From Cryptomeria japonica (lineage: Eukaryota; Streptophyta; Pinopsida; Cupressales; Cupressaceae): a stretch of 64,000 nucleotides of DNA. The notes beneath the pieces are model-generated. The model searched no databases and was not told the DNA's origin. It saw nothing but the letters and a program-made list of their open reading frames with translations. A program made the position numbers and the translations under genes. Where the stretch lies: assembly GCF_030272615.1 (NCBI RefSeq), contig NC_081406.1, forward strand, positions 138,429,361 to 138,493,360, read 5' to 3'. Of the stretch, positions 38,201-51,479 are shown one piece after another. Position 1 is the stretch's first letter. Each line of letters begins with the position of its first letter.

Positions 38201-38960
38201 TTTGGTTTATTGAGAGGAGAATTATTTTAATTACCCTTTCCTTTGCGTTTGTAACAAAATATAGAACCCAGATTCGTATTGATCGTGCATGGAAGCATCA
38301 AATACCCGACACTGATAAGCGTGCCTGCTTTAGTTATGTTATCTTCCATTCTTTAACGAAGAATCAAATTCCTGCTAAAAGCAAAACACACATCAAATCC
38401 CTACTAAAGCAAACACACGCCCTTGAGAGGAAATCCGTGCTATGACAGAGCTACAACAAGTGGGACAAGTATGTATACCATTAAAGCAAAAATAAATAAA
38501 GACCATCGATCTGTAAAAGCAGTGCGGGCCAACCTTTGCAGGATATTTAATGCCTTTGCCCGTACTGAAAGCATATTAACGGATTCTTCTACTGTTTTTT
38601 TAAGGCATTGTTCTGAGGAATATGGACCCACTAATAAAGATGGGCCGCGCCGCTCCGCTTTTAATGCAAAAAAGAAACAAAAGACAACCCCAAGACAATA
38701 AATCTGTGTAATTCCAAAATGCTCTTTTTACCTTATTGGTCAAAAGCGACAGGATCACTGAAAAGCATGTGGTTTTTTTGCAAACTAGTTGAACTACTTA
38801 GTTTCAAAAGAAAAAGATAAAGATGTTCAAAGCCAAAGCACCGATTGGAAACATAGCACAGTTTTTTCAACTGGCTAAAGAAGAATATTAGACTGTTAAA
38901 ATGAAGGAGATAAAAGTAGATTCCAATAAGAATTAATTTTTTGACATTACTCTGAAAAAA
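38201..38960. other. Low-copy-looking flank of the kinase gene
   Basis: Base composition is more balanced than in the repeat deserts. An open frame of 92 codons (38423-38701, plus) is basic and has no motif or homologue that I recognise, so I do not call it a gene. It could be an exon or a repeat remnant. Confidence 0.3.
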
Positions 38961-38995
38961 TAACCATGTTGATCTTAAGGACATTGAAAGGTGGT

Positions 38996-39105
38996 CATGG
39001 TCCCCGTTGCAGTTGTCGTTGTCACAGTCGTCGTTGTAGTTGTCATTGCAGTTGTCGTTGTCGCAGTCTTCATTGTTGCACTCATAATTGTCATCACCAA
39101 ATTCA
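38996..39105. repeat. Trinucleotide-like GTT/GTC repeat tract
   Basis: Imperfect repeats of GTTGTCGTTGTC and GTAGTTGTCATTGCAG make a cysteine/arginine/histidine-rich frame. This looks like simple sequence, not a gene. Confidence 0.75.
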
Positions 39106-39995
39106 CATTAGCTGCATTAATACCTTAGATGATATGGAGGAGATGCCACTATTTGTTTCATAGATTTTCATGTTCTTCTACTTAATTTTAAAGACTCATT
39201 CAGAAAGATCAGTTTTATTTAGATTTTTTATCCAAAAAAGCTCAGCTGAAGACCGTCTCATGTTTGTTACTTTTGTAAAAAGATCTTAACCAAGGGTTTT
39301 TAGGCATTGCAGTGTATGGCTTTGTTGCTTGTTTATTTTGTTCCATAATAGATTTTACTCCTTTTGTTCCCCATAATTCCAGTTAGACATCACTTTATAG
39401 GAGATGCACTACACACGCCAATGATGTACTTGTAGGACTTTGTGCTTCTGTTGCTTGGTCCTTTTTCTGGACAGTTGGTGAAATGTCAGCTAAGCATGAC
39501 ATTCAATACAATACTGAGGAAGGCTTGAGGCAGAATATTGTACTACAAGAAAAAAACAAGTTTATTTATCAAATATCCTAGTTTCAACAGTCAGGCAAAT
39601 TATATTGTCCAGTAAGATGCCCGAGTGGAAATTACAGAGAATTGCTACAAAAGGCACTGGATCTCCAGTAATAGCATTAACATTCTATATACTTGTAGGA
39701 AAAGACCAACATCATTGAAAATGATTATTAATCACTGGTAATATCTACTATAACACTATTAGTACGTCCAAACACAAATCACCTGTTCGTCTTATCCAAA
39801 CCAAGCTTAACCTACATTGGAGATGCTGGCTGGGTATTAGATGACTAATTGGAGCTCTGTTGGAGCCAAATTTAATTTGCAGCTTTTCAAAATCTGTTAA
39901 GAAAAGAAGGGCTCCACAAGTATCTCCTCATTTGCCAAACCAGCATTGTGGAAGACATGAAACTGATTGAACCTCTTTGAGCTTTCTCAATTTGG
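39106..39995 (-). other. 3' flank of the receptor-like kinase gene
   Basis: The likely 3' untranslated region and downstream sequence of the minus-strand kinase. The nearest plus-strand TTTATT, a possible minus-strand AATAAA signal, is near 39560. No other feature is seen. Confidence 0.4.
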
Positions 39996-42604
39996 CTAGT
40001 GACTAGTTGCTCCTGTGTCCTCAGAGACTGAGGGAGACTGTGATAGCGAGTCAAAGGACTCATACATGGGGGACTGTTCTCCCCGGATGTCTTCAATCAT
40101 CTTCACAACATGGCTCATCTTTGGACGTTGGTCTGGAGACAGGGAGACGCAGACCATACCAATCTGAAGCATGCCGACCAATTCCTCCTCGATGTTTTTG
40201 TACCTCATTAGCTCTAGATCAAACACCTCTGCTGTCCACTCTTCCCTTACCACAGATTGTACCCATTTGGGGAGATCTATGCCTTCATCCAGGGAATGTG
40301 GTTGGAAAGGAGCTTTTCCAGTAAGAAGCTCCAGAAGTAGAACTCCAAAACTATACACATCTGCTTTCTGAGATATCTTTTTCGTCTCTGCCTGTTCAGG
40401 AGCTCTATACCCTGCAATTCTTGATGCTGCTGATGCTGGAGTTACTAGCACTGCAAGCCCAAAGTCTGAGATGCAAGCATTGCCACTTTTATCTAACAAA
40501 ATATTAGAAGACTTGATGTTCCCATGAGCCAGCTTGGGAGATTTACAGGAATGATGAATGTACCCCAGACCCCTAGCTGCATCCATTGCTATTTTCATTC
40601 TGGTTGTCCAATCAAGTGGGGTTCTCCCTGGACCACGATTACCTTCAAAAGGCATACAAAAAGAAAAGGGGGTCAATTCCCTTGCTTCCAGCTGAACATC
40701 CAAAATATGTTTGGTAGCTTGTTAAAGCCATAACTTGAAATGTAACCAACGTATGTAAACAACATTAATGTGTCATCTGCAATTTCCAATGTTCGAAATA
40801 GTGCATTTGCAGAGGTTTCAAACATTATAAATAAATCATTGGTTGAAATTGCAAATGGCACATTAATGTTGTCTACATGTTTTGGTTACAATGGCAAGGC
40901 TTTGACTTAAATACAATAAAGGATAAATTATATTTCCTCTTAGCCTTCCTGCTATAATATTACATAGTAATATAGAGATATTTGCAGAGAAGACCTGGTA
41001 TCTTAAATCTTAAACGGAAACAACCCACAAAGCTTGAAAAAATCATTTCATGACTGCCTACCCACAGGGATATAACACATTGATAGGTAATAATAATAAA
41101 AAATGACCTGAAAATATGTCAATCTAATTTCTTCTCAATTCAGAGAGCGAAAATAAAGAATCTAAATGTGGAGGGCTTACAATGCAACTGAAGTGATTCA
41201 TTTAGAACAAGGTCATGTGAACATACCATGAAGAAGGGAATACAAGCTTCCATTTGCCATATAGTCATAAACAAGCAATTTTTCATCTCTTGCATAGTAA
41301 TAAGCCTTCAAGCTCACCAGATTCAAATGCCGTAACTTTCCTACAAGTTCCATATGCTGCTCAAAATCCCTTTTACCTGAGCCTTGTGCATCCTTTAATC
41401 TTTTCACTGCAACAACATTGCCATCTTCCAAAACAGCTTTGTATGCAGTTCCAAAAGTGCCCTTCCCAAGCATTTCAGCTGAAGCACGAAGAAGATCCTC
41501 CAATTCAAATTGCCGAGTACCCTCAAAGAAAACCAGCTTTCCCCTCTCTGCAGAACTAGACGGATGCTGATATGGGCTTGAGGAATACACAATCTTCTCT
41601 GTTTCCAATCTCTTTGCCGGCTTCCCATCCTCCATTTTTCTAGCATATTTTCTCCAGTAATACCATATAAATATGCATGCAATGAGCAACAAAACTGCAA
41701 AATCCCCAACCACAATAGCAATCACGGCACTCTTGCTTAATTTGTTGGAACTCTTCTTTGTATTCTGTGACGTTTCAGGCTTTGAACTTGGTGTTGAGGG
41801 CACCACACTGGGATCCTGTGTTACAGGATTGGAATTCACAATACCTCCTGGAGTGGTGGGATTACTGATAATATTCTTACAACTTGGTAATGGGTTGCCA
41901 CAGAGAATCACATTACTGGCAAAAGCTGAAGCTGGAAACTTAGACAAAGATCCAGGGATTGCCCCTGTAAGATGATTGCCGGACACATTGAAGTCCTGAA
42001 GGCTGGTAATGTTCAATTGTGCAATTGTACCAGTGAATACATTGTTTTCAAGTCTCAGGGTGAGGAGATGGCTTAAGGAATTTAAAGAATATGGTATCTG
42101 CCCAGTGAAATTATTGTTTGAAATATCAAGCCTCCAAAGCCGATCCAACAATGATATAGATGAAGGTAGAGAGCCAGAAAAGTTATTGTATGAGAGAAAC
42201 AACAATTTCATGCTTCTCCACTTGGTCAAGTTTGGCATGGTGCCGTTTAAAGAATTCCCCTTTAGGCTTAAGACTCTCAACTGGTCTAGATCGGCCAACG
42301 AATCTATTGGACCCGCAAGATGAGCATTTTCCAGCACAAGATGAATTACCCTATCATTCTCACAGTGCACGCCAAACCATTTGCCATTGCAGGGATCATT
42401 ACCTTTCCAAGAGGTGATTCTATGATTTGTGTCAGTTGAGGCCTTGAAAGCCATCAATGCATCATAGTCGCTAGTAACTTGGGATTGAGCAACTCTATAC
42501 AAGGGAAATAATACTACTAATAGTACCAGAGATATTTGTAAAGTAGCAGAATTGACGATCACCATCTCTGCTCCTAAGGACCGATTCCAGACTAACGGTA
42601 ACAA
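39996..42604 (-). CDS. LRR receptor-like protein kinase (LRR-III type, atypical kinase)
   Basis: Plasma-membrane receptor-like kinase, exons 42604-41227 and 40642-39996, 674 codons; family members are usually about 630-680. The order is a signal peptide (about residues 14-41), an LRRNT-like segment (44-81), about five LRRs (86-217), a Pro/Ser/Thr-rich stalk, a transmembrane helix (about 293-315) and a kinase domain (about 375-645). The glycine loop is GKGTFG (380-385) and the ATP-binding lysine is K401 in VAVKRL. The catalytic loop is HGNIKSSN (499-506), without the usual aspartate; DFG (519-521) and the APE of GYRAPE remain. Such HGN kinases are common in LRR-III and are thought to signal by scaffolding or with weak activity. 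It resembles Arabidopsis At1g68400-like proteins. An alternative start at Met14 (42565) puts the signal peptide at the N-terminus and is probably the real one. The ligand is unknown. Confidence 0.93.
40643..41226 (-). other. Single intron of the kinase gene (584 bp, phase 1)
   Basis: The donor on the minus strand is CATG|GTATGT at 41227/41226 and the acceptor is TTTTGAAG|GTAATCG at 40643/40642. Joining them splits a glycine codon inside the kinase domain (residue 460) and keeps the frame. An intron between kinase subdomains V and VIa at this point is typical of LRR-III genes. Confidence 0.92.
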
Positions 42605-44238
42605 AATCTACTAACTTAAATCCAAGCCAAGCAAGAAGTGTTGTAATTGAACCATAAATTCCAGTAAGTCATATACATGTCATTCCTGGCTTTGTGCAGC
42701 TGCAAGTCAAACAAAATATAAAATAAGACTCGCTAATTTTAATTAATATTTTTTCATTTTTTATTTTGATCTTTGAGTGCATGGAATGTAACACACAAGC
42801 CTATTGCCTTCATCTTGGCAGGAATTTCTTGAATGCTGAGAAAACAAATATAGCTAAACCCCGTACATGTCTGATTAAATCTAAAAGCTGTTAAGTTTGA
42901 ATCAATTTCTCTCACAAACTAATAAAATAAACATCTACAGTTTTCTCAGTAAAAAATTGTGTATCTTTTGCTACAAACAAACACAGATGTATAATTCAAT
43001 CTGATTTCTCATATGCAAGGAAAACAGTAATTTGAAGCTTCTTTAACTGCCAAAAATAGCAAGGATTAAAACCCTACATACAAGGAGATAAATGGCTAAA
43101 AGCAAAATTGTTTGTTACACTGGCTTAAAGCTGAAATTTCTGAAGCAAATTTAAATAGAAATTTAGATCTTGATTTTTTCGCAAACACTCCCTTTATACA
43201 AATGGAACAAAATAGAACATTGAACATTCTCACAAAAATAACTTGATCTGCAGCTAAAACCTTAAGCATTAAACCTACTCCAATTCATGCCAAAAATAGC
43301 AGTTCATATAAACTTTAGTTTTCCATATTTCTATTTGCTTATTGTTTGGATTTTACAACACAGAACAAATACCAGGCAATCGGTCCTTTATGACCTCCAT
43401 AATAACGAACGTTGGCCATTCCACAACCTCTGAAATTCTGAAATTGCTCTATTTTCTTACAATCTATTAAATTTTCACGACATTCTTCTAAGATTCATAC
43501 ATTTATTGCTGCCAAGAAATTTCTAATGGAGACTAAAATGCAGTCGCACCTCTTCGACAGACATTGTACTGAAAACATTTAGCCTTCGATGACGTTGCCA
43601 ATGTTTGCCCTACTGCATTCTGTGAAATTTTTTCTGGCTTTTATAACCTAATCTTCTTTTTAATCTGTACTCATTTCTGGTTTTTAAAACTTGACCGAAT
43701 TAAACGATTAAACGTGATTATTTAAAGGATAATACTTCACCACTTCTAATGGACAAACAAACAAAAAATTATTTAAACAAATACATATAGTTTTCTCCTG
43801 CTGATTCGTCTCTTCTTTCTGACACTCCATTAATTCTTCTGCAGTTTCTTAAATATTGTCAGATCGTGCTACATTCAATGCCAGCCACTGCCTCTATCTA
43901 CCAACTGCCCAGGGAACTTTCTCCAACGTGGACAGCTAAGTAGAAATAACTAAAATATGCAAACAAAACAGTCAATACGAGAAAAAAAGTATATAACGTA
44001 CTTTTGAAAGTGTTTAAAAACCCTAACCGCACCGCATGCTGCTGCTGCTGTTTTTTTCTGTATCTTCTGATCCTTCTGCTTCTGCCAGACCTATCGGCCA
44101 AAGTAGAGATATCAGTTTTTTTTTCAGTTGATGCAGAATCCAGATACGCTACCATTCAAGCTGAAATTCAACGACTCTATAAATAAAACAAAAAATAATC
44201 AGACAACTAAATAAACTTATTCCATCAACTATTGCGTT
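42605..44238 (-). promoter_or_regulatory. Upstream region of the kinase gene
   Basis: About 1.6 kb with no coding sequence that I can support. It should hold the 5' untranslated region and core promoter, and possibly a leader intron. I cannot point to a convincing TATA box. A short CTG-rich run lies near 44036-44050. The 85-codon minus frame at 43898-44155 has a hydrophobic stretch but no recognisable family. Confidence 0.4.
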
Positions 44239-44625
44239 TAGCCCGGAATGATAATTCCTATAAAAATATGACCAAATGACCTCCGTTTTGAGCAAAAAAT
44301 TTACCGTTCGAAAGCTCTGCATCTCCTCTTTCACGTTGCATACTTAAGCCAGCAAACCACCTCCCTTTTGAACAGCATTTACGCTGTTCGAGAGCTAAAT
44401 ATCTCCTCTTTAGCTATCCGTTCCGTTCAGCCTCTAACCGTAATTTTATAAAACTTATGGTCAAATGAACTCCGTTTTGGACACAACTTGTACCGTTCGA
44501 GAGCTCTGCTTCTCCTCCTTCACATTATCCGTTCCGTTCAGCCCTGAACCGTAAATATTTAAAGAAAAGGCCAAATGAACTCCATTTTCGACAAAATTAA
44601 TGTCATTCGAAAGCTTTCGAACTAT
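44239..44625. repeat. Four diverged copies of a roughly 110-bp repeat upstream of the kinase gene
   Basis: Units begin near 44239, 44341, 44418 and 44528. Shared blocks are CCGTTCCGTTCAGCC, CCAAATGAACTCCGTTTT, TACCGTTCGAGAGCTCTGC and TCTCCTC(C/T)TTCAC. The last two units are the most alike, with a 110-bp period. Confidence 0.8.
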
Positions 44626-44639
44626 TTTTTTTTTTGACT

Positions 44640-46430
44640 CAGATGGATGGAAGAGACGATTAGGTACAGAGAGCTTCAAGATTAGATGCCAGAATGCTCT
44701 CAATCTGACGGGGTGGGCTCAAATTTATTCAGCTGTGCGTTGGAAAGGTCGTATTTGGACACGTCAGCAATGTGGACAGTTAAAACGTGTAAAAAAAAAT
44801 TATGCTAAAGCACCAAGGGATAAGGGGAATATTTAGGGTAGAATTATAGTAAAAGAATATTTTAATTAGACGGGTAAAATTAAAAGGATTTATAATATAA
44901 GCAGAAGGTCATTATTACGTACAAAAGATTCGGGTTAGCTGGCGTATCTTTTTTATTAGCTACGGCTGAGATGCCCAAATTTATGTTAATTTTGGGGGTG
45001 TATAGTCTTAATATTATGAGGGATGATACTAAAGTAGTATTTTGAATATATTTAATTAATTGATATTTTAAAATTTTGATATTTAATTTATTAAATATTA
45101 AAGTGTTTCATGGTTTATTTATTTCATATGATTTTTTAATTAAAAAATAATATTTATAAGTATTAGAGGGAGTGATGTGAAGGTAAATGTTATAAAGTGA
45201 ATACTATACACTTAGGGTTTCTTACTATTATAGGATTTACTTTAATTGCATGGTTATATTTCGATGAGAGAAAAAGCTCATTCTAAGATTCTTTATGTTA
45301 TATCATTTATTTATATAATTATTCTTATGATATAATAAAGTTCTTTGAAAATATATTATGTTATTTATATTCGTTTTCTGTTTATTGATTATAAATGAAA
45401 TTAAAGTTAAATTTTGTTTGATTTAGGCTAGCATAATATATAATCAAATGAATATAAACAAGTATGATTTAGATTAATGATAGCATGCATGTGTGTTTCG
45501 AAATAATAAATGTTAAAGTATAGAAAGTGGATGTGATAAATAAAGGTACTTAGTTTTATGATAAAAGAATAAATGAAATGTGGTATGGTGTTAAAATTTA
45601 GATGTTTCAAGATTAAAAACATGAAGTGACAATCTTTGACTTTTACTTTAGAATAAAATAATTGTGTCTATAGTGTTGAGGGCTAAGTGTATAGATCAAG
45701 ATTAGATTTGCACTCATGAAAATATCATGCTTCCTTGCACAAAATGAGCCCTTAGAACATGACTCTAGCACTTTACATTGCAATTATGGAGGTTCATTGG
45801 GTTTTACATCGTGTGATGTTATATATTTGTGTTTTAAGCCTTATTATGTCGAGAGACGTCTATAATAACATCAAAATGTTCGTAAACAAAAATCCATTTT
45901 TGAAACAATTTGACATGCAAATGATAGGTAAATGCATGAAATTTGTCATGTTTCAACTTTTGTTGAGGTGTTATTTTATTACTCCAAATAAAATAGAACC
46001 CTCACCACTTGTCTCCAGCTAGATTCACAACTTTTTGCATAAAGGACTTTAATGGATTTGTATTCTTAGTGTTTATAATTTTAGAACATTTATTTTAGAG
46101 ATGATTCTCTTCTATTATAAGATATCTTTCGGCATATTTTACATATATTTTATAACTATAGGTATACTAGTTAAGCCTTACTATATCCCCTCTTTTTGCA
46201 TGGACTCATTCATCCATGGAAAAATATTTAGGTGTATAAGGATGAAAAGGAGACCCATGTATGTGTGGAAATTACCTTGAGAGTGATACATCTACAACAC
46301 CGTCTCTTCTTAAACCATCTTTCAAACAAATATATAGCCCTAGATGCAAACTCTATAAAATTTATCATGTGACTATTAGAGCCTTTTTCTTCCATTATGC
46401 ACATAGACATCAATACCAAATGAATTGCTC
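44640..46430. other. Unassigned AT-rich sequence
   Basis: No gene or recognisable element. It becomes strongly AT-rich after 44,860. Confidence 0.4.
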
Positions 46431-47050
46431 AAGTACTAGATGCAGTCACCTAAAATTATCCTAGTCTAATTAAATAAATATTTTATTTATTTTATCCTAA
46501 TCCTTCTATTAATCTAATAGATTTTATTTATTTAATTGGTTCACTAATCTTCTCCTAGCCTTTCCCCGTTTAAATAAATATTTTATTTATTTAAATTGAC
46601 ATTTTAATTGGCCCCACCTCTTTTATTAATCAAATAATTGTTTAATTAATTCATTATCTTTTTCCATCCATGACACTTGCCATTTATCTCTTAGTTTACC
46701 TTTAACCACCTCTCTAATATTTTCCTATTTCCTATACCTATGCTCTAAGTTGAGCCAATTTTTTATCCTTTCACCTCTTAATCCTAGCCCTCCATTTCTA
46801 GGGTGCTCCCTATAAAAGAGACCTCTTCCCCTCTCTTTCCATAAGGAGAAAGTGATCAAGTACCTACACTCTGTCGAATTACTTACTCAACCACATCCAT
46901 TCGCTTTTGAGCTCTTGTGCACACATAAATATGAGATTAACTACATCAAGCAAGATCAATGGAGATAGGAGGACAATGAAGGCAAGCCCTTGGAGCATGT
47001 GAATGGTATAATCTCTCTACTTTTATGTTTTGCATGTTACTTGATTCTTA
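46431..47050 (+). promoter_or_regulatory. LTR-like promoter segment with TATA box
   Basis: TATAAAAG at 46811-46818 lies in a CT-rich setting (CCCTATAAAAGAGACCTC followed by CCCCTCTCTTTCC), typical of the U3/R junction in plant gypsy LTRs. Upstream are repeated AATAAATATTTTATTTATTT blocks (near 46470 and 46572). No partner LTR was found, so it may be a solo or truncated LTR. Confidence 0.4.
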
Positions 47051-47109
47051 ATTGGTTTTATGTTGGATTATATTGTAGGACTAGAGTTTGAGTGGTTGAT
47101 TCCTGTAGG

Positions 47110-47515
47110 TTTTGCAATAATTTTAGTTTCTAAATCTAGCTTAAACACTAGATATAAGAAAGCATTGTCACTTTCTTCCTTCTTGGAATTTGATACACAT
47201 CAAAAAAATCTCCATTTGATTTATTTAAATCAGTGGATCATTACCATCAAACTTGTGTATATCCACCTTTGGTATCAAATTCCTAGATCCTGTGTGAGTG
47301 TTAGCAATTGGATATAGATTATCTACCCAGATGATCCACCTTGGTTGATTGAAACATCCACTTGTAATACTAATTATAGATAAAAGATTGATATTCGCCA
47401 ATGTGTAATGGATGCTATATATAGATTCTCTTGTTATGGCATTCAATCTTCTTGTCAAGTGATGTGTATCCTCCTTTATATTGTTGGTTTCTTCTTCCAT
47501 GGACATGGTCTCCAT
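47110..47515 (-). pseudogene. Gypsy gag N-terminal fragment
   Basis: The minus strand reads RNLIPKVDIHKFDGNDPLI, then past a stop INQMEIFFDVYQIPRRKKVT. This is the pattern of plant Ty3/gypsy gag (PKLELPKFDGxDPxxWIxxxEQFFxxxxI). It is opposite in strand to the TATA-bearing LTR next to it, so belongs to a different insertion. Stops follow and the rest of gag is absent. Confidence 0.65.
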
Positions 47516-49389
<1,874 letters not shown>

Positions 49390-49824
49390 GTGCAAAAAAA
49401 TATTTGAAATCTGAATAGCTCATGTGTAATCATCAACTGCACATGCCATCATCCATAATATTTTAATTTTTTATATTAAAGTGAATATAATTGTGTGTAT
49501 AAAGTATATTATGTATTAGAATGCACAAGTAAGCTATGATGATCCCTAAATTATAATAATGTAATTTAGTCCTAAAAAGATGAATCAATTAATATCCCAA
49601 AAGCAATTCCATGAGCAAGATCACATAGAATAAATGAATAAGAAGCTTCATGTAGATTAGGACCAAGTTCAACTTGAGCTTCTTCTCATTTTCATTTCCA
49701 TTCTTCTAGTCATGGGTCCCATCTTTAGGTCAATGACCTACTCCATGGCATCTTTTATCCCTTTGGCATTCAACAAATTGTTTACAAACTTGTTTGTTCT
49801 TTCCTAGTCTAGTTATTTTGTATC

Positions 49825-50157
49825 CTATTTTACACATAATTTTATATTCAAGAACATAGGTTTGATTGAATGATGGTTTAGAAATAGATGGTGGTTTGGC
49901 TGTAGACGTATCACTCTCAAGATCACTTCCACAAATACATGGATCTTCTTTGCATCCTCAATTATCTCAAGTGTTTTTTCATGGATGGATGCATCCATGT
50001 AAAAATATGGGATATGATAAGCCTTAAAACCCACATTATATTCACCAACACCACAAGGTGTAAAATCTAATGAACCTTGATAAGTGTAATGTAAAGTGTT
50101 ATGGTCATGTTCTAAGGGTTCATTTTCTATAATAGAATTATTGGTTGTATCCATCAA
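49825..50157 (-). pseudogene. Open frame of unknown identity, probably retroelement-derived
   Basis: A 110-codon minus frame with a coherent composition: PLEHDHNTLHYTYQGSLDF, then VGFKAYHIPYFYMDASIHEK and EDAKKIHVFVEVILRVI. I do not recognise a domain. Its setting among gypsy and copia pieces suggests it comes from a retroelement polyprotein, but that is inference. No start-codon context or splice evidence supports a host gene. Confidence 0.3.
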
Positions 50158-50309
50158 TTTACATTTTTTGTATGTTTGAGGATTAATGGTTATGTGAAAA
50201 AACTTCCCTTTATGCCAATATTTTACAAATTAACATACAAGGTAGATGGAATGAATTTCATAGCACGAAACTATAGATTCCCAAGAAGGATATTGTAATT
50301 TAATTTCTA

Positions 50310-50800
50310 GGCATCACGTCAAATAGTGTGTCTAACTTGCATGATTTGGCATAATTATAAGAATGATAATACCCATATTGATGATAGGAGAAGCATCCAT
50401 AGGGTATGTGTTGACTATAGGTGGAACAACAATTGGCTGGATTTCACAATTGCAAAAGGTTTTTGCATTTTCAACAATAAAATTAGAGCATGTTGCTATT
50501 GTAATGGCTAGTAAAGAGATGATTTGGCTACAAAGGTTTATGGAGGAATTAGGTAAGCAATAGGAGAATAGAAAGTTGTATGGTGATAGCCAAAGTGTCA
50601 TTCATCTTGAAAATAACTCAACCCTTCACTCTAGGACTAAACATATACAACTTGGGTACCATTTTATACAATCAATTTTAGAGGATAGACAGTTGAAGTT
50701 GGAAAAGATACACACTAACCATAATCTTGTAGATATGTTCATTAAGGCAGTAGTTTGAGAGAAACTAATTTCCTACCTAGTTTATATTGACCTTCAAGCA
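50310..50800 (+). pseudogene. Copia RNase H
   Basis: DDRRSIHR-like sequence in one frame, then in another GGTTIGWISQLQKVFAFSTIK, VAIVMASKEMIWLQRFMEEL and, past a stop, LYGDSQSVIHLENNSTLHSR, TKHIQLGYHFIQSILED and a NHNLVDMFIKAV end. These are standard copia RNase H blocks, including the DSQS aspartate. One frameshift near 50375-50400 and one stop at 50561 interrupt it. Confidence 0.9.
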
Positions 50801-50887
50801 TGATAATAGTGGCAATTAGAAATAAACCAAGTCTATGTATGTCAATCAAGTGGAAGCTATAGGTGCAATGATGTTCCTAGAGGAATA

Positions 50888-50990
50888 GTCTCCAAGTGGG
50901 AGATTGTTTGGTGTGGAGATTTTTCAGTCTCCAAGTGGGATATTATTGGTATGTGGTGCCTAATCAATCTCCAAGTGGGAGATTATTGCA
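50888..50990 (+). repeat. Triplicated polypurine-tract-like motif
   Basis: TCTCCAAGTGGGAGATTGTT near 50889, with near copies near 50931 and 50968 (about 40 bp apart). The first is followed by TTGG, the usual copia LTR start. Confidence 0.8.
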
Positions 50991-51474
50991 TAAATTTTTA
51001 TGACTTTGTTAGTCATTTTTTCCCACCAAATAAGTTAACAAGGGAGTGTAGAGGGGAAAAGCCCGTCCTACAGGACCCATGGGGCTCATCCCCCTTGGCA
51101 AGGGCTTAGGGGTGGAACCTATGGTAGGGGTCTAGGGGAAACACCCCCAACCAAGGGTCAAGGGCAACAACCCTAATGAAAAAATGCCCATTATTTAATA
51201 AAGGAGTCAATTTATTATTTTTGCATGTAAACCAATCTTTGTAAATTACCGAAAAGGGCTTGATAAATAAGTGACTATGAAATTTGAAATCATCAAATTA
51301 TAATTTTTTCTTCATTGGATAATAAAAGAAAGTGGATGTTTGTTTCTTTGTGTATGTAGCCCACATTGGGTGAACCGGGTTAAATCTATGTGTTATTGTG
51401 AATTGTTATTTTTGCCTCTTTATTTTACATTATATTTAATATTGTTTGTTGCTTCGTTTGTCTAAATCCTAACA
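50903..51474 (+). repeat. Copia 3' LTR
   Basis: Ends ATCCTAACA at 51474. The start is either TGTTTGG at 50903, next to the first polypurine copy, or TGTTAG at 51007, which is a perfect inverted match to the CTAACA end. It has a G-rich tract near 51080-51170. Confidence 0.65.
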
Positions 51475-51479
51475 ATGAG

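Larger units (their letters stand above)
50310..51474 (+). mobile_element. 3' end of a Ty1/copia element (RNase H to 3' LTR)
   Basis: Plus-strand remnant holding copia RNase H, a polypurine-like motif in three copies, and a 3' LTR ending CCTAACA at 51474. The 5' four-fifths of the element is missing. Confidence 0.8.

Noticed and set aside
38423-38701. A possible small gene of 92 codons near the kinase
   Set aside because: No recognised motif, no splice or start context, and a basic, lysine/threonine-rich end. Left within the flank description.
43898-44155. An 85-codon minus frame with a hydrophobic stretch, upstream of the kinase
   Set aside because: No recognisable family. Its hydrophobic part arises from A-rich plus-strand sequence. 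It could be an upstream ORF, but nothing supports it.
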